From positions 11,306,501 to 11,370,500 of the forward strand of contig OY756967.1 of NCBI GenBank assembly GCA_963580455.1: a stretch of 64,000 bases of DNA, given 5' to 3'. This DNA comes from Euonymus europaeus. Lineage: Eukaryota; Streptophyta; Magnoliopsida; Celastrales; Celastraceae. How positions within the stretch are numbered: the first letter of the stretch is position 1; every line of letters starts with the position of its first letter. This document shows, one piece after another, positions 25,801 to 37,628 of this stretch. Made by a program: the position numbers and the translations under genes. The notes beneath the pieces are model-generated. The model was not told the DNA's origin. It ran no database searches and worked only from the letters and a program-made list of their open reading frames with translations.

Positions 25801-28800
25801 CTTTCTATGACAAATGGACAAAACCGTTAAAAGCTCCTCCATAGCGAGAGTTGAGCAACTTCGGACAATCAAAGTTGCTCGGTGTACAATTTATATTGTT
25901 CTACTAAGTCAAATTTTACGAGTATAAGCTTTCAAGATTATTTCGATGCCAAAACATTAACTTTCTATGACAAATGGACAAAACCGTTAAAATCTCCTCA
26001 ATAGAAAGAGTTGAGCATCTTCGGACAATCAAAGTTGCTCGGTGTACACTTTTTATTGTTCTTCTATGTTAAATTTTACGAAAATGAGCTTCCGGGGTTA
26101 TTTCGATGCCAAAACACCAACTTTCTATGACAAATGGACAAAACCGTTAAAAGCTCATCCATAGAGAGAGTTGAGCAACTTCGGACAATCAATATTGCTC
26201 GGTGTACACTTTTTATTGTTCTTTTATGTTAAATTTTACGAAAATGAGCTTCCGGGGTTATTTCGATGCCAAAACACCAACTTTCTATGGCAAATGGACA
26301 AAACCGTTAAAAGCTCCTCCATAGAGAGAGTTGAGCAACTTCAGACTATCAAAGTTGCTCGGTGTACACTTTTTATTGTTCTTCTATGTTAAATTTTACG
26401 AAAATGAGCTTCCGGGATTATTTCGATGCCAAAACACCAACTTTGTATGACAAATGGACAAAACCGTTAAAAGCTCCTCCATAGAGAGAGTTGAGCAACT
26501 TCGGACTATCGAAGTTGCTCGGTGTACACTTTTTATTATTCTTCTATGTTAAATTTTATGAAAATGAGCTTCCAGGATTATTTCGATGCCAAAACACCAA
26601 CTTTCTATGACAAATGGAAAAAACCGTTAAAAGCACCTCCATAGCGAGAGTTGAGCAACTTCGGACAATCAAAGTTGCTCGGTGTACAATTTATATTGTT
26701 CTACTAAGTCAAATTTTACGAGTATAAGCTTTCAAGATTATTTCGATGCCAAAACACCAACTTTCTATGACAAATGGAAAAAACCGTTAAAAGCACCTCC
26801 ATAGCGAGAGTTGAGCAACTTCGGACAATCAAAGTTGCTCGGTGTACAATTTATATTGTTCTACTAAGTCAAATTTTACGAGTATAAGCTTCCAAGATTA
26901 TTTCGATGCCAAAACATTAACTTTCTATGACAAATGGACAAAACCGTTAAAAGCAGCTCCATAGAAAGAGTTGAGCATCTTCGGACTATCAAAGTTGCTC
27001 GGTGTACACTTTTTATTGTTCTTCTATGTTAAATTTTACGAAAATGAGCATCCGGGGTTATTTCGATGCCAAAACACCAACTTTCTATGACAAATGGACA
27101 AAACCGTTAAAAGCTCCTCCATAGAGAGAGTTGAGCAACTTCGGACAATCAAAGTTGCTCGGTGTACACTTTATATTCTTCTACTATGTTAAATTTTACG
27201 AAAATGAGCATCCGGGGTTATTTCGATGCCAAAACACCAACTTTCTATGACAAATGGACAAAACCGTTAAAAGCTCCTCCATAGAGAGAGTTGAGCAACT
27301 TCGGACTATCGAAGTTGCTCGGTGTAGACTTTTTATTGTTCTTTTCTGTTAAATTTTATGAAAATGAGCTTGCACGATTATTTCGATGCCAAAACACCAA
27401 CTTTCTATGACAAATGGACAAAACCGTTAAAAGCTCTTCCATAGAGAGAGTTTAGCAACTTCGGACTATCAAAGTTGCTCGGTGTACACTTTATATTGTT
27501 CTACTAAGTCAAATTTTACGAGTATAAGCTTCCAAGATTATTTCGATGCCAAAACATTAACTTTCTATGACAAATGGACAAAATTGTTAAAAGCACCTCC
27601 ATAGAAAGAGTTGAGCATCTTCGGACAATCAAAGTTGCTCGGTGTACACTTTTTATTGTTCTTTTATGTTAAATTTTACGAAAATGAACTTCCAGGATTA
27701 TTTCGATGCTAAAACACCATCTTTCTATGACAAATGGACAAAACCGTTAAAAGCTCCTCCATAGAGAGAGTTGAGCAACTTCGGACTATCGAAGTTGCTC
27801 GGTGTACACTTTTTATTGTTCTTCTATGTTAAATTTTACGAAAATGAGCATCCGGGGTTATTTCGATGCCAAAACACCAACTTTCTATGACAAATGGACA
27901 AAACCGTTAAAAGCTCCTCCATAGAGAGAGTTGAGCAACTTCGGACTATCGAAGTTGCTCGGTGTAGACTTTTTATTGTTCTTTTCTGTTAAATTTTACG
28001 AAAATGAGCTTGCACGATTATTTCGATGCCAAAACACCAACTTTCTATGACAAATGGACAAAACCGTTAAAAGCTCTTCCATAGAGAGAGTTTAGCAACT
28101 TCGGACTATCAAAGTTGCTCGGTGTACACTTTATATTGTTCTACTAAGTCAAATTTTACGAGTATAAGCTTCCAAGATTATTTCGATGCCAAAACATTAA
28201 CTTTCTATGACAAATGGACAAAATTGTTAAAAGCACCTCCATAGAAAGAGTTGAGCATCTTCGGACAATCAAAGTTGCTCGGTGTACACTTTTTATTGTT
28301 CTTTTATGTTAAATTTTACGAAAATGAACTTCCAGGATTATTTCGATGCTAAAACACCATCTTTCTATGACAAATGGACAAAACCGTTAAAAGCTCCTCC
28401 ATAGAGAGAGTTGAGCAACTTCGGACTATCGAAGTTGCTCGGTGTACACTTTTTATTGTTCTTCTATGTTAAATTTTAAGAAAATGAGCTTCCAGGATTA
28501 TTTCGATGCCAAAACACCAACTTTCTATGACAAATGGACAAAACCGCTAAAAGCTCCTCCATAGCGAGAGTTGAGAAACTTCGGACAATCAAAGTTGCTC
28601 GGTGTACAATTTATATTGTTCTACTAAGTCAAATTTTACGAGTATAAGCTTTCAAGATTATTTCGATGCCAAAACATTAACTTTCTATGACAAATGGACA
28701 AAACCGTTAAAATCTCCTCCATAGAAAGAGTTGAGCATCTTCGGACAATCAAAGTTGCTCGGTGTACACTTTTTATTGTTCTTCTATGTTAAATTTTACG

Positions 28801-30667
28801 AAAATGAGCTTACGGGGTTATTTCGATGCCAAAACACCAACTTTCTATGACAAATGGACAAAACCGTTAAAAGCTCCTCCATAGAGAGAGTTGAGCAACT
28901 TCGGACTATCGAAATTGCTCGGTGTACACTTTTTATTATTCTTCTACGTTAAATTTTATGAAAATGAGCTTCCAGGATTATTTCGATGCCAAAACACCAA
29001 CTTTCTATGACAAATGGACAAAACCGTTAAAAACACCTCCATAGCGAGAGTTGAGCAACTTCGGACAATCAAAGTTGCTCGGTGTACAATTTATATTGTT
29101 CTACTAAGTCAAATTTTACGAGTATAAGTTTCCAAGATTATTTCGATGCCAAAACATTAACTTTCTATGACAAATGGACAAAACTGTTAAAAGCAGCTCC
29201 ATAGAAAGAGTTGAGCATCTTCGGACAATCAAAGTTGCTCGGTGTACACTTTTTATTGTTCTTTTATGTTAAATTTTACGAAAATGAGCTTCCAGGATTA
29301 TTTCGATGCCAAAACACCAACTTTCTATGACAAATGGAAAAAACCGTTAGTAGCTCCTCCATAGAGAGAGTTGAGCAACTTCGGACTATCGAAGTTGCTC
29401 GGTGTACACTTTTTATTATTCTTCTATGTTAAATTTTACGAAAATGAGCTTCCAGGATTATTTCGATGCCAAAACACCAACTTTCTATGACAAATAGACA
29501 AAACCGTTAAAAACACCTCCACAGAGAGAGTTGAGCAACTTTGGACAATCAATGTTGTTCGGTGTACACTTTTTATTGTTCTTTTGTGTTAAATTTTACG
29601 AAAATGAGCTTGCACGATTATTTCGATGCCAAAACACCAACTTTCTATGACAAATGGACAAAACCGTTAAAAGCTATTCCATAGAGAGAGTTTAGCAACT
29701 TCGGACTATCAAAGTTGCTCGGTGTACACTTTATATTGTTCTACTAAGTCAAATTTTACGACTATAAGCTTCCAAGATTATTTCGATGCCAAAACATTAA
29801 CTTTCTATGACAAATGGACAAAATTGTTAAAAGCACCTTCATAGAAAGAGTTGAGCATCTTCGGACAATCAAAGTTACTCGGTGTACACTTTTTATTGTT
29901 CTTTTATGTTAAATTTTACGAAAATGGGCTTCTAAGATTATTTCGATGCCAAAACACCAACTTTCTATGACAAATGGACAAAACCGTTAAAAGCTCCTCC
30001 ATAGAAAGAGTTGAGCATCTTCGGACAATCAAAGTTGCTCGGTGTACACTTTATATTGTTCTACTAAGTCAAATTTTATGAGTATAAGCTTGCACGATTA
30101 TTTCGATGCCAAAACACCAACTTTCTATGACAAATGGACAAAACCGTTAAAAGCTCCTCCATAGAAAGAGTTGAGCATCTTCGGACAATCAAAGTTGCTC
30201 GGTGTACACTTTTTATTGTTCTTCTATGTTAAATTTTAAGAAAATGAGCTTCCAGAATTATTTCGATGCCAAAACACCAACTTTCTATGACAAATGGAAA
30301 AAACCGTTAAAAGCACTTCCATAGAGAGAGTTTAGCAACTTCGGACTATCAAAGTTGCTCGGTGTACACTTTATATTGTTCTACTAAGTCAAATTTTACG
30401 AGTATAAGCTTCCAAGATTATTTCGATGCCAAAACATTAACTTTCTATGACAAATGGACAAAATTGTTAAAAGCACCTCCATAGAAAGAGTTGAGCATCT
30501 TCGGACAATCAAAGTTGCTCGGTGTACACTTTTTATTGTTCTTCTATGTTAAATTTTAAGAAAATGAGCTTCCAGAATTATTTCGATGCCAAAACACCAA
30601 CTTTCTATGACAAATGGACAAAACCGTTAAAAGCTCCTCCATAGAAAGAGTTGAGCATCTTCGGACA
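22803..30667 (+). repeat. Core block, copy D, containing the 47-monomer duplication unit
   Basis: From 23,148 this block is the first copy of a 7,520 bp (47-monomer) unit; the second copy starts at 30,668. It has gggatacact at 24,121, ClaI at 24,981, tttcgattcc at 25,461, an extra monomer at about 26,720-26,879 that nearly repeats its predecessor, and later the rare words aagctattcc (29,671), actataagct (29,761), aaagttactc (29,871) and aaaatgggct (29,921). Bases 30,007-30,667 are a short mosaic of monomers not repeated at the same place after copy E. Confidence 0.9.
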
Positions 30668-33600
30668 ATCAAAGTTGCTCGGTGTACACTTTTTATTGTT
30701 CTTCTATGTTAAATTTTAAGAAAATGAGCTTCCAGAATTATTTCGATGCCAAAACACCAACTTTCTATGACAAATGGAAAAAACCGTTAAAAGCACTTCC
30801 ATAGAGAGAGTTTAGCAACTTCGGACTATCAAAGTTGCTCGGTGTACACTTTATATTGTTCTACTAAGTCAAATTTTACGAGTATAAGCTTCCAAGATTA
30901 TTTCGATGCCAAAACATTAACTTTCTATGACAAATGGACAAAATTGTTAAAAGCACCTCCATAGAAAGAGTTGAGCATCTTCGGACAATCAAAGTTGCTC
31001 GGTGTACACTTTTTATTGTTCTTTTATGTTAAATTTTACGAAAATGAGCTTCCAGGATTATTTCGATGCCAAAACACCAACTTTCTATGACAAATGGACA
31101 AAACCGTTAAAAGCTCCTCCATAGAAAGAGTTGAGCATCTTCGGACAATCAAAGTTGCTCGGTGTACACTTTATATTGTTCTACTAAGTCAAATTTTATG
31201 AGTATAAGCTTGCACGATTATTTCGATGCCAAAACACCAACTTTCTATGACAAATGGACAAAACCGTTAAAATCACCTCCATAGCGAGAGTTGAGCAACT
31301 TCGGACAATCAAAGTTGCTCGGTGTTCAATTTATATTGTTCTACTAAGTCAAATTTTACGAGTATAAGCTTTCAAGATTATTTCGATGCCAAAACATTAA
31401 CTTTCTATGACAAATGGACAAAATTGTTAAAAGCACCTCCATAGAAAGAGTTGAGCATCTTCGGACAATCAAAGTTGCTCGGTGTACACTTTTTATTGTT
31501 CTTTTATGTTAAATTTTACGAAAATGAGCTTCCAGGATTATTTCGATGCCAAAACACCAACTTTCTATGACAAATGGACAAAACCGTTAAAAGCTCCTCC
31601 ATAGAGAGAGTTGAGCAACTTCGGACTATCGAAGTTGCTCGGGATACACTTTTTATTGTTCTTCTATGTTAAATTTTAAGAAAATGAGCTTCCAGGATTA
31701 TTTCGATGCCAAAACACCAACTTTCTATGACAAATGGACAAAACCGTTAAAAGCTCCTCCATAGCGAGAGTTGAGCAACTTCGGACAATCAAAGTTGCTC
31801 GGTGTACAATTTATATTGTTCTACTAAGTCAAATTTTACGAGTATAAGCTTTCAAGATTATTTCGATGCCAAAACATTAACTTTCTATGACAAATGGACA
31901 AAACCGTTAAAATCTCCTCAATAGAAAGAGTTGAGCATCTTCGGACAATCAAAGTTGCTCGGTGTACACTTTTTATTGTTCTTCTATGTTAAATTTTACG
32001 AAAATGAGCTTCCAGGATTATTTCGATGCCAAAACAGCAACTTTCTATGACAAATGGACAAAACCGTTAAAAGCTCCTCCATAGCGAGAGTTGAGCAACT
32101 TCGGACAATCAAAGTTGCTCGGTGTACAATTTATATTGTTCTACTAAGTCAAATTTTACGAGTATAAGCTTTCAAGATTATTTCGATGCCAAAACATTAA
32201 CTTTCTATGACAAATGGACAAAACCGTTAAAATCTCCTCAATAGAAAGAGTTGAGCATCTTCGGACAATCAAAGTTGCTCGGTGTACACTTTTTATTGTT
32301 CTTCTATGTTAAATTTTACGAAAATGAGCTTCCGGGGCTATTTCGATGCCAAAACACCAACTTTCTATGACAAATGGACAAAACCGTTAAAAGCTCATCC
32401 ATAGAGAGAGTTGAGCAACTTCGGACAATCAATATTGCTCGGTGTACACTTTTTATTGTTCTTTTATGTTAAATTTTACGAAAATGAGCTTGCACGATTA
32501 TATCGATGCCAAAACACCAACTTTCTATGACAAATAGACAAAACCGTTAAAAACACCTCCATAGAGAGAGTTGAGCATCTTCGGACAATCAAAGTTGCTC
32601 GGTGTACACTTTTTATTGTTCTTTTATGTTAAATTTTACGAAAATGAGCTTCCGGGGTTATTTCGATGCCAAAACACCAACTTTCTATGACAAATGGACA
32701 AAACCGTTAAAAGCTCCTCCATAGAGAGAGTTGAGCAACTTCAGACTATCAAAGTTGCTCGGTGTACACTTTTTATTGTTCTTCTATGTTAAATTTTACG
32801 AAAATGAGCTTCCGGGATTATTTCGATGCCAAAACACCAACTTTGTATGACAAATGGACAAAACCGTTAAAAGCTCCTCCATAGAGAGAGTTGAGCAACT
32901 TCGGACTATCGAAGTTGCTCGGTATACACTTTTTATTGTTCTTCTATGTTAAATTTTAAGAAAATGAGCTTCCAGGATTATTTCGATTCCAAAACACCAA
33001 CTTTCTATGACAAATGGACAAAACCGTTAAAAGCTCCTCCATAGCGAGAGTTGAGCAACTTCGGACAATCAAAGTTGCTCGGTGTACAATTTATATTGTT
33101 CTACTAAGTCAAATTTTACGAGTATAAGCTTTCAAGATTATTTCGATGCCAAAACATTAACTTTCTATGACAAATGGAGAAAACCGTTAAAATCTCCTCA
33201 ATAGAAAGAGTTGAGCATCTTCGGACAATCAAAGTTGCTCGGTGTACACTTTTTATTGTTCTTCTATGTTAAATTTTACGAAAATGAGCTTCCAGGATTA
33301 TTTCGATGCCAAAACAGCAACTTTCTATGACAAATGGACAAAACCGTTAAAAGCTCCTCCATAGCGAGAGTTGAGCAACTTCGGACAATCAAAGTTGCTC
33401 GGTGTACAATTTATATTGTTCTACTAAGTCAAATTTTACGAGTATAAGCTTTCAAGATTATTTCGATGCCAAAACATTAACTTTCTATGACAAATGGACA
33501 AAACCGTTAAAATCTCCTCAATAGAAAGAGTTGAGCATCTTCGGACAATCAAAGTTGCTCGGTGTACACTTTTTATTGTTCTTCTATGTTAAATTTTACG

Positions 33601-36600
33601 AAAATGAGCTTCCGGGGTTATTTCGATGCCAAAACACCAACTTTCTATGACAAATGGACAAAACCGTTAAAAGCTCATCCATAGAGAGAGTTGAGCAACT
33701 TCGGACAATCAATATTGCTCGGTGTACACTTTTTATTGTTCTTTTATGTTAAATTTTACGAAAATGAGCTTCCGGGGTTATTTCGATGCCAAAACACCAA
33801 CTTTCTATGGCAAATGGACAAAACCGTTAAAAGCTCCTCCATAGAGAGAGTTGAGCAACTTCAGACTATCAAAGTTGCTCGGTGTACACTTTTTATTGTT
33901 CTTCTATGTTAAATTTTACGAAAATGAGCTTCCGGGATTATTTCGATGCCAAAACACCAACTTTGTATGACAAATGGACAAAACCGTTAAAAGCTCCTCC
34001 ATAGAGAGAGTTGAGCAACTTCGGACTATCGAAGTTGCTCGGTGTACACTTTTTATTATTCTTCTATGTTAAATTTTATGAAAATGAGCTTCCAGGATTA
34101 TTTCGATGCCAAAACACCAACTTTCTATGACAAATGGAAAAAACCGTTAAAAGCACCTCCATAGCGAGAGTTGAGCAACTTCGGACAATCAAAGTTGCTC
34201 GGTGTACAATTTATATTGTTCTACTAAGTCAAATTTTACGAGTATAAGCTTTCAAGATTATTTCGATGCCAAAACACCAACTTTCTATGACAAATGGAAA
34301 AAACCGTTAAAAGCACCTCCATAGCGAGAGTTGAGCAACTTCGGACAATCAAAGTTGCTCGGTGTACAATTTATATTGTTCTACTAAGTCAAATTTTACG
34401 AGTATAAGCTTCCAAGATTATTTCGATGCCAAAACATTAACTTTCTATGACAAATGGACAAAACCGTTAAAAGCAGCTCCATAGAAAGAGTTGAGCATCT
34501 TCGGACTATCAAAGTTGCTCGGTGTACACTTTTTATTGTTCTTCTATGTTAAATTTTACGAAAATGAGCATCCGGGGTTATTTCGATGCCAAAACACCAA
34601 CTTTCTATGACAAATGGACAAAACCGTTAAAAGCTCCTCCATAGAGAGAGTTGAGCAACTTCGGACAATCAAAGTTGCTCGGTGTACACTTTATATTCTT
34701 CTACTATGTTAAATTTTACGAAAATGAGCATCCGGGGTTATTTCGATGCCAAAACACCAACTTTCTATGACAAATGGACAAAACCGTTAAAAGCTCCTCC
34801 ATAGAGAGAGTTGAGCAACTTCGGACTATCGAAGTTGCTCGGTGTAGACTTTTTATTGTTCTTTTCTGTTAAATTTTATGAAAATGAGCTTGCACGATTA
34901 TTTCGATGCCAAAACACCAACTTTCTATGACAAATGGACAAAACCGTTAAAAGCTCTTCCATAGAGAGAGTTTAGCAACTTCGGACTATCAAAGTTGCTC
35001 GGTGTACACTTTATATTGTTCTACTAAGTCAAATTTTACGAGTATAAGCTTCCAAGATTATTTCGATGCCAAAACATTAACTTTCTATGACAAATGGACA
35101 AAATTGTTAAAAGCACCTCCATAGAAAGAGTTGAGCATCTTCGGACAATCAAAGTTGCTCGGTGTACACTTTTTATTGTTCTTTTATGTTAAATTTTACG
35201 AAAATGAACTTCCAGGATTATTTCGATGCTAAAACACCATCTTTCTATGACAAATGGACAAAACCGTTAAAAGCTCCTCCATAGAGAGAGTTGAGCAACT
35301 TCGGACTATCGAAGTTGCTCGGTGTACACTTTTTATTGTTCTTCTATGTTAAATTTTACGAAAATGAGCATCCGGGGTTATTTCGATGCCAAAACACCAA
35401 CTTTCTATGACAAATGGACAAAACCGTTAAAAGCTCCTCCATAGAGAGAGTTGAGCAACTTCGGACTATCGAAGTTGCTCGGTGTAGACTTTTTATTGTT
35501 CTTTTCTGTTAAATTTTACGAAAATGAGCTTGCACGATTATTTCGATGCCAAAACACCAACTTTCTATGACAAATGGACAAAACCGTTAAAAGCTCTTCC
35601 ATAGAGAGAGTTTAGCAACTTCGGACTATCAAAGTTGCTCGGTGTACACTTTATATTGTTCTACTAAGTCAAATTTTACGAGTATAAGCTTCCAAGATTA
35701 TTTCGATGCCAAAACATTAACTTTCTATGACAAATGGACAAAATTGTTAAAAGCACCTCCATAGAAAGAGTTGAGCATCTTCGGACAATCAAAGTTGCTC
35801 GGTGTACACTTTTTATTGTTCTTTTATGTTAAATTTTACGAAAATGAACTTCCAGGATTATTTCGATGCTAAAACACCATCTTTCTATGACAAATGGACA
35901 AAACCGTTAAAAGCTCCTCCATAGAGAGAGTTGAGCAACTTCGGACTATCGAAGTTGCTCGGTGTACACTTTTTATTGTTCTTCTATGTTAAATTTTAAG
36001 AAAATGAGCTTCCAGGATTATTTCGATGCCAAAACACCAACTTTCTATGACAAATGGACAAAACCGCTAAAAGCTCCTCCATAGCGAGAGTTGAGAAACT
36101 TCGGACAATCAAAGTTGCTCGGTGTACAATTTATATTGTTCTACTAAGTCAAATTTTACGAGTATAAGCTTTCAAGATTATTTCGATGCCAAAACATTAA
36201 CTTTCTATGACAAATGGACAAAACCGTTAAAATCTCCTCCATAGAAAGAGTTGAGCATCTTCGGACAATCAAAGTTGCTCGGTGTACACTTTTTATTGTT
36301 CTTCTATGTTAAATTTTACGAAAATGAGCTTACGGGGTTATTTCGATGCCAAAACACCAACTTTCTATGACAAATGGACAAAACCGTTAAAAGCTCCTCC
36401 ATAGAGAGAGTTGAGCAACTTCGGACTATCGAAATTGCTCGGTGTACACTTTTTATTATTCTTCTACGTTAAATTTTATGAAAATGAGCTTCCAGGATTA
36501 TTTCGATGCCAAAACACCAACTTTCTATGACAAATGGACAAAACCGTTAAAAACACCTCCATAGCGAGAGTTGAGCAACTTCGGACAATCAAAGTTGCTC

Positions 36601-37498
36601 GGTGTACAATTTATATTGTTCTACTAAGTCAAATTTTACGAGTATAAGTTTCCAAGATTATTTCGATGCCAAAACATTAACTTTCTATGACAAATGGACA
36701 AAACTGTTAAAAGCAGCTCCATAGAAAGAGTTGAGCATCTTCGGACAATCAAAGTTGCTCGGTGTACACTTTTTATTGTTCTTTTATGTTAAATTTTACG
36801 AAAATGAGCTTCCAGGATTATTTCGATGCCAAAACACCAACTTTCTATGACAAATGGAAAAAACCGTTAGTAGCTCCTCCATAGAGAGAGTTGAGCAACT
36901 TCGGACTATCGAAGTTGCTCGGTGTACACTTTTTATTATTCTTCTATGTTAAATTTTACGAAAATGAGCTTCCAGGATTATTTCGATGCCAAAACACCAA
37001 CTTTCTATGACAAATAGACAAAACCGTTAAAAACACCTCCACAGAGAGAGTTGAGCAACTTTGGACAATCAATGTTGTTCGGTGTACACTTTTTATTGTT
37101 CTTTTGTGTTAAATTTTACGAAAATGAGCTTGCACGATTATTTCGATGCCAAAACACCAACTTTCTATGACAAATGGACAAAACCGTTAAAAGCTATTCC
37201 ATAGAGAGAGTTTAGCAACTTCGGACTATCAAAGTTGCTCGGTGTACACTTTATATTGTTCTACTAAGTCAAATTTTACGACTATAAGCTTCCAAGATTA
37301 TTTCGATGCCAAAACATTAACTTTCTATGACAAATGGACAAAATTGTTAAAAGCACCTTCATAGAAAGAGTTGAGCATCTTCGGACAATCAAAGTTACTC
37401 GGTGTACACTTTTTATTGTTCTTTTATGTTAAATTTTACGAAAATGGGCTTCTAAGATTATTTCGATGCCAAAACACCAACTTTCTATGACAAATGGA
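30668..37498 (+). repeat. Core block, copy E (6,831 bp, second copy of the 47-monomer unit)
   Basis: Bases 30,668-37,498 match 23,148-29,978 at a constant offset of 7,520. All the rare words checked in copy D recur at exactly this offset: gggatacact 31,641, ClaI 32,501, tttcgattcc 32,981, aaaccgctaa 36,061, aaaccgttagtagc 36,861, actataagct 37,281 and aaaatgggct 37,441. I noticed no difference, though I did not compare every base mechanically. The match stops at 37,499 (caaatggaaa against caaatggaca), 689 bases short of a full unit. It looks like the most recent large duplication in the window. Confidence 0.9.
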
Positions 37499-37628
37499 AA
37501 AAACCGTTAAAAGCTCCTCCATAGAGAGAGTTGAGCAACTTTGGACAATCAAAGTTGCTCGGTGTACACTTTATATTGTTCTACTAAGTCAAATTTTACG
37601 AGTATAAGCTTCCAAGATTATTTCGATT

